Shown in pieces: positions 1 through 5,085 of a DNA stretch of 5,395 nucleotides. Each line of letters opens with the position of its first letter. Positions within the stretch are counted from its first letter, which is position 1. Position numbers and translations under genes: made by a program. Source of the DNA: Nitrososphaerales archaeon TH526 (GTDB lineage: Archaea; Thermoproteota; Nitrososphaeria; Nitrososphaerales; Nitrososphaeraceae); NCBI GenBank assembly GCA_014523665.1, contig JAATVR010000164.1, positions 1-5,395 on the forward strand. Direction: 5' to 3'. The notes beneath the pieces are model-generated. The model was given only the letters and a program-made list of their open reading frames with translations. It did not search any database and had not been told where the DNA came from.

Positions 1-425
1 ATATTTCCACCAGTAATTCCATCAATAGCTCTTGCAAGAAATAAGAGAAGCAATGGAACAATAACAACAAATGTTCCTAGGTAAGGGATATAAATATTGA
101 AAGACTCTTCAGAGGGTAAAAATAAAGCAAAAAGGAATATCAACCAACCAATTGATGTTCCTATGTTACTCAATAGAAGAATTTTCTTCCTTCCATATGT
201 ATCAGACCACTTTCCTAATAAGGGAGATCCTATAAGCTGGAAAGCAGGATAGGTAGCGGCGAGTAGACCATAAACTATAGCATCACCTCCAAATTTCATA
301 ACTACAAACACCAGGAAAGGTAGAACAATACTAAATCCAAGAGTACCTACAAAATTAACGAGCAGTATTGGAAAAAGTGAAGGCTGTTTAACATGACTAG
401 CCATAGCTATAGAAAAATGTTTCAT
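1..425 (-). CDS. MFS transporter, TetA-like, N-terminal part (runs off left edge)
   Basis: This is an inner-membrane secondary transporter of the major facilitator superfamily, probably a drug or small-molecule exporter; the substrate cannot be read from the sequence. The 141 visible residues begin at an ATG at 425. They contain hydrophobic segments at about residues 17-43, 50-70, 82-103 and 112-131, matching the first four membrane helices. The cytoplasmic loop between helices 2 and 3 carries MFS motif A (GKWSDTYGRKK, residues 71-81). Helix 4 is followed by R132-x-x-D-G-x-x-G-G-N, typical of TetA/multidrug MFS proteins. An AAAAGGA ribosome-binding-like sequence (440 to 434) lies eight bases before the start, which supports the start chosen. 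The family is usually near 400 residues, so about two thirds lies outside the window. No disruption is seen in the visible part. The family call is secure; the substrate is not known. Confidence 0.93.
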   Translation of the reverse strand, partial: MKHFSIAMASHVKQPSLFPILLVNFVGTLGFSIVLPFLVFVVMKFGGDAIVYGLLAATYPAFQLIGSPLLGKWSDTYGRKKILLLSNIGTSIGWLIFLFALFLPSEESFNIYIPYLGTFVVIVPLLLLFLARAIDGITGGN

Positions 426-732
426 TAGATAAATCCTTTTATTCTTCTGAATTGTCTACAAATCTCTAGGTCATAGGAGCAAACATTTCATGCCGTGAGT
501 ATTAATTGATGTGCTGGGAGATTCAAGACTATCTTCTTGGCGTTTTCAAGCAATTAATAATTAAGATTGTCATAAATCAGTTACATCTGTCATGAAACGG
601 TTTGATTTTTCTCTCATTTTTCCTGGTCAGAGAATCCTATTTGAAATTTAAGAGTGCACAAGGCGTAAGACGGGTTGAATTCATGTCAAAATTAATTTCT
701 AAGAAATAGAGTATGAATTCACTTTCACCATT
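426..732. other. Intergenic stretch without a recognised gene
   Basis: Apart from the ribosome-binding-like sequence of the transporter at 434-440, I find no coding signal here on either strand. It contains a separated inverted repeat (GAATTCAT at 677-684 and ATGAATTC at 713-720). It also has an AT-rich block near 550-565 that could hold a promoter element, but no TATA box at a convincing distance from the transporter start. The region follows the hydrolase remnant and is probably decayed sequence. Confidence 0.5.
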
Positions 733-897
733 TCAGGTGGAATACCAGCCTTTCAAAAACCATGATAAATACTCTCGCTCTTTACCTTCTAGTACGTTTA
801 CGGGTAAGCCAGGTACTTGTTGAAAGATAAACCACCATGGTCCATTCTCACCAAATTCTGGAGGGAAAAAGCCTGGGAATGGGAAATCCATGGGCAT
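733..897 (-). pseudogene. Epoxide-hydrolase-like alpha/beta hydrolase, internal fragment
   Basis: A 54-codon open stretch (ATG at 897, TGA at 735-733) reads like the cap-domain region of soluble epoxide hydrolases and related alpha/beta hydrolases. It has a proline-rich lead, then GPWWFIFQQVPGLP, then EGKEREYLSWF, which is the family's 'F-Q-x-x-P-G-L-P...G-R-E-R-x-Y-x-x-W-F' signature. Intact members have about 290 residues, with a nucleophile Asp before this segment and Asp/His residues after it. Neither part is present, so no activity can remain. After WYST the reading frame stops and no further similarity is visible downstream. The fragment abuts the DsbA-like remnant, in another frame, at a CCATGG sequence (888-893), as if a deletion had joined two former genes. 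The family assignment is from motif recognition only. Confidence 0.72.
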
Positions 898-989
898 TCA
901 TAATCTCCGTATTATACCAAAGTTACGGCAGCAGTTGCAGGTCCTTGAATATGGTCTCTTGATTCGCTTACCGGAAATGACAGCTACAT
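888..989 (-). pseudogene. DsbA-like thioredoxin-fold protein, N-terminal remnant
   Basis: Read from an ATG at 989, this stretch gives a stop at codon 2 (TAG, 986-984), then PVSESRDHIQGPATAAVTLV, a second stop (TAA, 914-912), then YGDYECP. This is the typical opening of DsbA/DSBA-family oxidoreductases: 'D-H-I-x-G-P-x-x-A-x-V-T-L-V-E-Y-G-D-Y-E-C-P-Y-C'. The TAA sits exactly where the conserved Glu belongs and is one base from GAA. Only the first Cys of the C-P-x-C redox motif is left: the sequence diverges at CPW, where it passes into the hydrolase remnant. The family makes or transfers disulfide bonds, or serves as a redox domain outside the membrane; this copy cannot. A purine-rich AAAAGAGG just before the ATG may be the old ribosome-binding site. 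Two nonsense codons and the loss of the rest make pseudogene status firm. Confidence 0.8.
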
Positions 990-1176
990 GCCTCTTTTCT
1001 TTTAGTCACGATCGCCTATTATCATAATCTAGTTTAAAGATTTAAAGCTGTTGTACGGGGCATTGTAGGCTTGAAGAGGTTATCTAATCTTTCGGAATAT
1101 CTTGTTCTAAGTCCTTCTAGATTACTCTATTTTTATTAATAAACCGTCAGTTTTATCAGCTGATAGGCAAACAAGA
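990..1176. other. Intergenic stretch between the DsbA-like remnant and the winged-helix gene
   Basis: No gene is recognised. A TATA-like CTTTAAAC on the minus strand (1039 to 1032) could be the old promoter of the DsbA-like remnant. A perfect 12-base palindrome TATCAGCTGATA lies at 1154-1165, shortly after the winged-helix stop codon. A minus-strand open stretch of about 30 codons ending at 1034 (with YSERLDNLFKP in it) looks somewhat protein-like but has no start codon and no family I recognise. Confidence 0.45.
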
Positions 1177-1440
1177 TTATGGCTGCTTCAGATCATGACG
1201 AGATATTTCCTGCAATCCTTTTTCCGTTAAATTCCATAACTTAAACTCTTCGTGGTTTGGTGTAGGCACTGCTTCTTTAACTAAATGCAACCATTCTAAT
1301 TCATTTAAGTGATCCTTTACCTCTAAATCAGTAAGCCCGCTATGTGAAATTATCTCAGTCTCTAGTACATCCTTTTTAACATCTTTCTGCGATAAGTTTG
1401 CGACGATATCCAGGATTCTCCTTAACTCAGACTTTATCAT
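1177..1440 (-). CDS. Small winged-helix DNA-binding protein
   Basis: This 87-residue protein looks like the small stand-alone winged-helix proteins that are abundant in ammonia-oxidising archaea and are presumed to be transcription regulators. A first helix (MIKSELRRILDIVANL, residues 1-16) is followed by a helix-turn-helix: helix 2 is around 24-33 and the recognition helix is LTDLEVKDHLNELEWL (36-51). A beta-hairpin wing follows at about 53-72, and LTEKGLQEI (71-79) is the closing strand/helix common in winged-helix 'LT-x-K-G' proteins. No ligand or metal site is evident. I chose ATG 1440 because a TATA box is centred about 26 bases before it, as for a leaderless archaeal transcript. An in-frame GTG at 1446 would add two residues. 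The gene stands alone on the minus strand, with remnants on both sides. The target is unknown; the upstream repeats suggest it may control itself. Confidence 0.85.
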   Translation of the reverse strand: MIKSELRRILDIVANLSQKDVKKDVLETEIISHSGLTDLEVKDHLNELEWLHLVKEAVPTPNHEEFKLWNLTEKGLQEISRHDLKQP

Positions 1441-1462
1441 TAGCACCTGATTGGCTTACAAT

Positions 1463-1470
1463 AATTTAAA
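1463..1470 (-). promoter_or_regulatory. Archaeal TATA box of the winged-helix gene
   Basis: On the minus strand this reads TTTAAATT. Its centre is about 26 bases before the A of ATG 1440, the usual TATA-to-transcription-start distance in archaea, so the transcript would start at or next to the start codon (leaderless). The sequence just upstream (AATAATATC) is AT/purine-rich, but a distinct BRE element is not clear. Confidence 0.6.
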
Positions 1471-1479
1471 GATATTATT

Positions 1480-1505
1480 TCTTGTTTGTAAGCTCTTGTT
1501 TGTAA
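1480..1505. repeat. Tandem 12-base direct repeat before the winged-helix promoter
   Basis: TCTTGTTTGTAA occurs exactly twice, at 1480-1491 and 1494-1505, with a 14-base period. The pair lies immediately upstream of the TATA box, where archaeal activators or repressors often bind. A shorter copy in inverted orientation (CAAACAAGA, 1168-1176) directly follows the winged-helix stop codon. Function as a binding site is inference. Confidence 0.6.
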
Positions 1506-1553
1506 TTCTTACGTCTTAATATTTCAGACTTCTATTTGATAAGTATAATATGC

Positions 1554-1573
1554 GGTACCACTAAGGTGGTATC
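1554..1573. repeat. Short inverted repeat (hairpin)
   Basis: GGTACCAC and GTGGTATC pair as an eight-base stem (one G-T pair) around the four-base loop TAAG. No T-run follows on either strand, so a terminator role is not supported. It lies between the SDR remnant and the winged-helix gene and may be an operator or chance. Confidence 0.4.
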
Positions 1574-1696
1574 TGTTTAGAAGCTTCTAGCTAAACTGGT
1601 TAGATATAGTATCTATCGCACTAAGGGCGGCTAGTAATTGTTTCAATCTTGAATGGCAGATAAAGCATATCAAAAAAGCTGAGTCTGCCACTAGTA
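1574..1696. other. Intergenic stretch after the SDR remnant
   Basis: No gene is recognised. On the plus strand, 1591-1707 is an open stretch of 38 codons before a TAA (LNWLDIVSIALRAA near its start), but it has no start codon or ribosome-binding site. The same frame is open back to 1549 apart from one TAG at 1588-1590. It may be a decayed coding piece or chance. Confidence 0.35.
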
Positions 1697-2258
1697 CTAC
1701 AGATTAAGTTGTTTCTTTATCAGGGTTCCAAACTCTCTATCAGACATACTTCTTCTTGCTTCTAAGGCCATGACAGCGTCTTTTCCAACTACGTATCTAT
1801 AATCAGGATTGTCAGATGTAACTGCTTGCAGAATGACCTTTGCGACTTCAGAGGGATGCATTGAATTCTCTGCCATTTGTTTTTGTGCTTCTGACATATT
1901 ATTTGCCATTTGTGCATATGGCGAGTTGATGTCGAGACTTGATGTCTTTGCCGCATTCTTCATATTCCTCCAAAAGCTTGAACCGACCGCCCCAGGCTCT
2001 ATAAGTATGATCTTGATTCCAAATGGTTCAAGTTCATACCTTGTGGATTCAGATAGCCCTTCTACTGCAAATTTAGTCCCATGATATCCTGAGTGAAAGG
2101 GAACTGCCATTCTTCCTCCAATAGAAGTTATGTTTACTATCGCTTCTTTGCTTTCTCCTTATAGGAATTACAGCCTGCATTACTCTAACGGTACCAAAGA
2201 AGTTGGTTTCAAATTGCGCCTTGACTTCATTCGTTGAAGTTTCCTCTAATGGTCCCTG
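1697..2258 (-). pseudogene. Short-chain dehydrogenase/reductase, truncated and frameshifted
   Basis: This is the C-terminal two thirds of a classical short-chain dehydrogenase, an NAD(P)-dependent oxidoreductase family of about 250-280 residues. The first piece (2258 to 2142) reads GPLEETSTNEVKAQFETNFFG and on through a helix ending RRKQRS. The second piece, in a different frame from about 2140, reads IVNITSIGG, with the catalytic Ser, and then YHGTK, the catalytic Y-x-x-x-K. It continues through the strand IKIILIEPG and a normal-looking C-terminus at 1697. The frame changes near 2141, equivalent to two lost bases (or one gained); loss of a GC in a GCGC run would explain it. The Gly-rich NAD(P)-binding strand and the N-N-A-G motif are missing: only about 90 bases separate the remnant from the oxidoreductase gene. 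An ATG at 2110 preceded by GGAGG could still allow translation of the last 137 residues, but without a cofactor fold this would not be an enzyme. Confidence 0.88.
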
Positions 2259-2350
2259 TAAATGAAGTTTGGATAAGTCTACTTGAAAAATATGGATTTT
2301 GATGAGCTATGACCAATATAGCTCTAGCAAAACTTGATCTAACCCATGAT

Positions 2351-3784
2351 CTATAACATATATACAACATCTGAAGAATTAGTTGGATAGGCGTATAACA
2401 AAGGGTCATTGAGTTCGTTTGAAGTTAGTCCTAATCTAATAGCCATTGAGAATATGTTAATAATCTCTTCGGCATGAGGACCCAAAATATGAGCACCTAG
2501 GATGCGATTTGTCTGGTCCTCCATGAGTACTTTAAATCCAGAATGAGTCTCACCCACTCTTCTAGATGAAATCCAGCTAGCAGTATTTTTATATCTGGTT
2601 CTGAATTTTAGACCACACGCCTGAGCCTCTTTCTCTTGCATTCCTACGGATGCAAGTGAGGGTATGGTAAATACTACACTAGGCAAGCCTTTGTAATTGG
2701 TTCTGACAGTATTTCTATTAATTAGATTGGTTGCAGCTAAACTTCCTTCATACGTTGCTGTTGGAGTCAACGGAAAGCCATCACTAGCCGCTGCATCACC
2801 TGCTGCATAAACGGAGTGATTCGAAACACTTTGTAGATATTCATTTACCCTTATACCGCTTCCAGTATACTCTATTCCGGCTGCCGCAAGTTCTAATTCA
2901 TCAACGTTCGCTTGCCTACCTGCACCATGAACTACCATATTAGCCTCTAATACATTTGATCTCGGTTGTGTGTTTGAGTTAGCAGGAGCATCAGAAAATT
3001 GCACTGAATAAAGGTCATCAGATGATCTATTGATTCTTTCCACTTCTGATTGCAGATAAAAATCAATTCCTATATCTCGACTCCTCTGCATCAACTGGTT
3101 GACAAGATCTGGGTCAAAGTGCTCTAGTGGTCGCTTGCCACGATGGAGTATGGTCACTTTAGCTCCTGCACGAGCAGCCACATGTGCGAACTCCAATGAT
3201 ATATAACCTCCCCCTACAAACACAATTTTGTCAGGCAAACGCTCGCCTGTGTATTCCAAAAATTGATCGCTTGTTATAACATATTCTTCCCCAGGAACAT
3301 TCAATTTCATAGGTTTGGCTCCAGTTGCTATTAGTATATGTTTGGCATTAAGAATGGTATCTCCACTTTCAGTATCGTTTATTTTAGACTTTACGGCTAA
3401 TGTGGTTGAACCAATAAATTTTGCACGACCACGAAAAGGAATAATTCCAGCTTTTTCATAAACTTCTTCTCTATGCTTTGGATAAGGTTCAGTAAAAGTT
3501 CTCTTAAAACGAATTAGTTCAGACCACTTAATGTGCAGTTTTTCGGAACCGACGATCCCTTTATCTTTATGCCTTATGTTTGAATCGATCACCTTTGCTG
3601 CCTCGACTAAGACTTTCTTAGGTTCACATCCACGCAGTGCGTAAGTGCCTCCAAAGGGTAATGAATCAATCATAGCCACTTTCCATCCTGCAGAACTACA
3701 TTGCAATGCCGAAACAGATGCCGCTGTACCAGTTCCAATGACTATTAGGTCAAATAATTCATGTTTATTGCTAGCTATTTTCAA
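2351..3784 (-). CDS. FAD/NAD(P)-dependent oxidoreductase of the glutathione reductase fold, atypical active site
   Basis: This 477-residue cytoplasmic flavoprotein belongs to the class I pyridine nucleotide-disulfide oxidoreductases (glutathione, mercuric and dihydrolipoamide reductase family) and has the family's usual length. Residues 13-22 (LIVIGTGTAA) bind FAD. IATGAKP (152-158) and GGGYISLEFA (191-200) mark the NAD(P)-binding domain, and basic residues H214-R215-K217-R218 after its second strand favour NADPH. AAGDAA (327-332) is the second FAD motif, and residues from about 360 onward form the dimer domain. The redox motif, normally GGTC-x4-GC-x-PKK, here is GGTYALRGCEPKK (45-57): the first Cys is Tyr48 and only Cys53 remains. 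The C-terminal His of 'HPTxSE' is Tyr466 (YPTNSSD). A standard disulfide reductase cycle is therefore unlikely, and the substrate is unknown. The frame starts at TTG 3784; an ATG at 3788 with a well-spaced AGGTT upstream is out of frame by one base. No other disruption is seen. Confidence 0.9.
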   Translation of the reverse strand: MKIASNKHELFDLIVIGTGTAASVSALQCSSAGWKVAMIDSLPFGGTYALRGCEPKKVLVEAAKVIDSNIRHKDKGIVGSEKLHIKWSELIRFKRTFTEPYPKHREEVYEKAGIIPFRGRAKFIGSTTLAVKSKINDTESGDTILNAKHILIATGAKPMKLNVPGEEYVITSDQFLEYTGERLPDKIVFVGGGYISLEFAHVAARAGAKVTILHRGKRPLEHFDPDLVNQLMQRSRDIGIDFYLQSEVERINRSSDDLYSVQFSDAPANSNTQPRSNVLEANMVVHGAGRQANVDELELAAAGIEYTGSGIRVNEYLQSVSNHSVYAAGDAAASDGFPLTPTATYEGSLAATNLINRNTVRTNYKGLPSVVFTIPSLASVGMQEKEAQACGLKFRTRYKNTASWISSRRVGETHSGFKVLMEDQTNRILGAHILGPHAEEIINIFSMAIRLGLTSNELNDPLLYAYPTNSSDVVYML

Positions 3785-3803
3785 CCATAATCTTTAACCT
3801 GTT

Positions 3804-4025
3804 ATGAAGCATTTCCCATCGAAATTAAAAAGTTTTTCAGATTGCACAGTTAACACTGTCGCTGACTTTCAACGTACTCATTCAACAAGTCTTATCTTTT
3901 CACATGCTATTTCAGTCACTATGGAAGAGCAAATTTTGATTTTGCAACAAGTAAAACCAAATCAGTATTTCATGAGGAATGAAGAGCGCTATGCGTACAT
4001 GAGGGAAACCGAAAAGGTGAAATGA
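3804..4025 (+). CDS. Small hypothetical reading frame; last 34 codons more credible
   Basis: I do not recognise this product. The full frame from ATG 3804 would give 73 residues, but its first part overlaps the divergent oxidoreductase promoter region and has no ribosome-binding site. The shorter version from ATG 3921 gives 34 charged residues (MEEQILILQQVKPNQYF at the start, RETEKVK at the end) and looks more like protein. Its stop TGA (4023-4025) overlaps ATGATG at 4022-4027, and GGTGA (4016-4020) precedes that, an arrangement typical of translational coupling to the next frame. It may be the tail of a former gene whose start is lost. No membrane segment or motif is seen. Confidence 0.3.
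   Translation: MKHFPSKLKSFSDCTVNTVADFQRTHSTSLIFSHAISVTMEEQILILQQVKPNQYFMRNEERYAYMRETEKVK
3824..3831 (-). promoter_or_regulatory. Possible TATA box of the oxidoreductase gene
   Basis: The minus strand reads TTTTTAAT here, preceded by purines (GAAAAAC). A start about 26 bases on, near 3801, would give a leader of some 12-17 bases that includes AGGTT (3800-3796), seven bases before ATG 3788 and eleven before TTG 3784. The position is plausible, but AT-rich words are common here. Confidence 0.35.
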
Positions 4026-4034
4026 TGGATCGAA

Positions 4035-4250
4035 ATGGCAGGAAATTCCTTAATTAAAGAGTCAGAATTACAAGAAATAATCAATACATTCGACTACTCC
4101 CGCTCACAACCCTGGATTATAGGTCATTTCTATCGTGAATTGAAGAATAGACTGGAAGGAGAGGCTGATACAACATATCATGTGCTTCGCGAGGATGGGA
4201 TCAGGCCGAAGACTAAAACGGAGTCTTGGAATGGGTGTATGCTAATGTGA
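4035..4250 (+). CDS. Small hypothetical protein, possibly frameshifted at one or both ends
   Basis: The continuous frame gives 71 residues of unknown family, soluble and mostly helical, with a natural-looking core (SELQEIINTFDYSRSQPWI, then HFYRELKNRLEG). Its ends look odd. The best ribosome-binding site (GGTGA, 4016-4020) lies four bases before ATG 4025, in a different frame that reads MDRNGRKFL and then stops; a one-base change near 4050-4055 would join it to the core. After IRPKTKT the frame gives SWNGCMLM, whereas the frame two bases over, from 4223, reads VLEWVYANVSR and ends at TAA 4256-4258, which looks more like a genuine C-terminus. So this may be a gene of about 77 residues broken twice, or an intact shorter one. 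It lies 8 bases before the carotenoid oxygenase remnant. Confidence 0.45.
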   Translation: MAGNSLIKESELQEIINTFDYSRSQPWIIGHFYRELKNRLEGEADTTYHVLREDGIRPKTKTESWNGCMLM

Positions 4251-4258
4251 GCCGATAA

Positions 4259-4593
4259 GAGACAGGATACCAGAAGAAAGGTGATCTAGGATTTACAGAT
4301 CTAGAGGAAGAAGTTGTTATAAACAAATTGCTAGTACGAGGCGAAATTCCTAGCTGGTTATCTGGAACTCTTCTCAGAAACGGTCCATCCAAGTTCCAAC
4401 TAGGCGGACAGAAGCTTAACCATTGATTTGACGGACTCGCCATGCTTCACAAGTTCTCGTTTACAAATGGGGAAGTCTCTTACGCAAACAAATTCATCAA
4501 AAGCAATGCATACAAACAAGCAATGGAAAAGGTAAGATATCATTTAGCGGATTTGCCACCGATCCGTGTCGTTCATTTCTTAAGCATATAAGA
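4259..4593 (+). pseudogene. Carotenoid cleavage oxygenase (RPE65/CCD family), N-terminal remnant
   Basis: Intact members of this family (about 450-500 residues, Fe(II) bound by four His) split carotenoids or apocarotenoids with O2; in archaea they are linked to making retinal. Here only about 110 N-terminal residues survive. The reading begins ETGYQKKGDLGFTDLEEE and then gives GEIPSWLSGTLLRNGP and KFQLGGQKLNH, followed by TGA (4424-4426) where the conserved Trp of 'H-W-F-D-G' belongs (TGG to TGA). It resumes [23 protein letters not shown] in the same frame. At 4531-4532 one G appears lost (GGG to GG), because the next frame gives [20 protein letters not shown] before TAG 4594. No ATG is present; a GTG at 4247 followed by an in-frame TAA (4256) could be the old start. 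All iron-binding histidines lie beyond the break, so it cannot be active. Confidence 0.88.
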
Positions 4594-4797
4594 TAGCTTC
4601 TAGCTACAATATTTTTGATTTGATTGGTCAAGATGGTTATGTAAGCTACTTTTCAATTGCTCCTTTAAAATACTTATGGTAGTATAAACAATGAATCTTA
4701 GACATTTATTAAGATGAAGGGTTTTGATACCGAAGAGAGGTATAATAAAAGATCCTTTCTAATTCAGATTATCATAGTTATCGAAAACTTCCCTTTC
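4594..4797. other. Stretch with no recognised gene after the carotenoid oxygenase remnant
   Basis: Plus-strand 4593-4685 is open for 31 codons (IASSYNIFDLIGQDGYVSYF near its start, TAG after KYLW). The first few residues could continue the carotenoid oxygenase in a third frame, but the rest does not match what I expect of that family. A 30-codon frame from ATG 4714 to TAA 4806 has no ribosome-binding site. I assign neither as a gene. Confidence 0.35.
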
Positions 4798-4841
4798 TCA
4801 AAATAAAAAGAATCGGATGATGATGATATAGGACATCATCC
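4797..4841 (-). terminator. Hairpin plus T-rich tract after the alpha/beta hydrolase remnant
   Basis: On the minus strand GGATGATG (4841-4834) pairs perfectly with CATCATCC (4822-4815) across an 11-base loop. It is followed by CGATTCTTTTTATTTT, with runs of five and four T (about 4812-4798). Archaeal polymerase stops mainly at T-tracts, so the tract rather than the hairpin may be what matters. It lies 23 bases after the hydrolase stop codon, where a terminator is expected. Confidence 0.45.
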
Positions 4842-4863
4842 TACGTCATACAGCTTTTAGCTA

Positions 4864-5027
4864 TTATTTACTTATCGTCTGGGTTGAGTTACCTTTTGTT
4901 GCATTCAGAATTAATTGAGCTATTTCATCTGGGTGTGAAACAAGAGATGCATGACTTGAGTTAATTGATAGAGTGGTACCATTCATTTGCTTCGCAAAAG
5001 GCGTTCTGCGTCAGGAGGAATCATATG
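4864..5027 (-). pseudogene. Alpha/beta hydrolase, C-terminal remnant with frameshift
   Basis: This is the tail of an alpha/beta-fold hydrolase of a type common in Nitrososphaera-like archaea. The first piece reads HMIPPDAERL (from 5027), the strand-and-turn region that normally carries the acid or precedes it. The second, after a frame change, reads FAKQMNGTTLSINSSHASLVSHPDEIAQLI and a short tail to TAA at 4864-4866. The 'S-S-H-A-S-L-V-S-H-P' block contains the catalytic His of the family. The two frames join if one T is restored to the TTTT run at 4999-4996, so a single-base deletion in a homopolymer is the likely lesion. The nucleophile Ser elbow and everything upstream of it (about 200 residues) are absent: the sequence between 5027 and the exported-protein stop at 5086 is not recognisable hydrolase. 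Reaction and substrate are unknown. Confidence 0.82.
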
Positions 5028-5085
5028 ACTATTGTTTAAGTTCCGCTCTTTAACTATTCCCAATAGGAGAAGGATTGGCCCTAGT

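Noticed and set aside
677..720. GAATTCAT/ATGAATTC inverted repeat as a regulatory element or insertion-sequence end
   Set aside because: The arms are only eight bases with a 28-base spacer in AT-rich sequence, there is no associated gene, and chance is sufficient.
1809..2084. Plus-strand open frame of 91 codons opposite the SDR remnant
   Set aside because: It is the antisense shadow of the SDR coding sequence. It lacks a ribosome-binding site, and the opposite strand has clear SDR motifs.
2227..2409. Minus-strand frame of 60 codons overlapping the end of the oxidoreductase
   Set aside because: It overlaps the oxidoreductase C-terminus in another frame and runs through the SDR remnant out of frame. 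No family features.
4213..4443. Minus-strand frame of 76 codons
   Set aside because: Antisense to the carotenoid oxygenase remnant, whose plus-strand reading is clearly the meaningful one.
2141..4999. Programmed frameshifting (recoding) as an explanation for the split genes
   Set aside because: The split genes also lack large essential parts and carry nonsense codons, and no shared slippery sequence or downstream structure is seen at the three sites.
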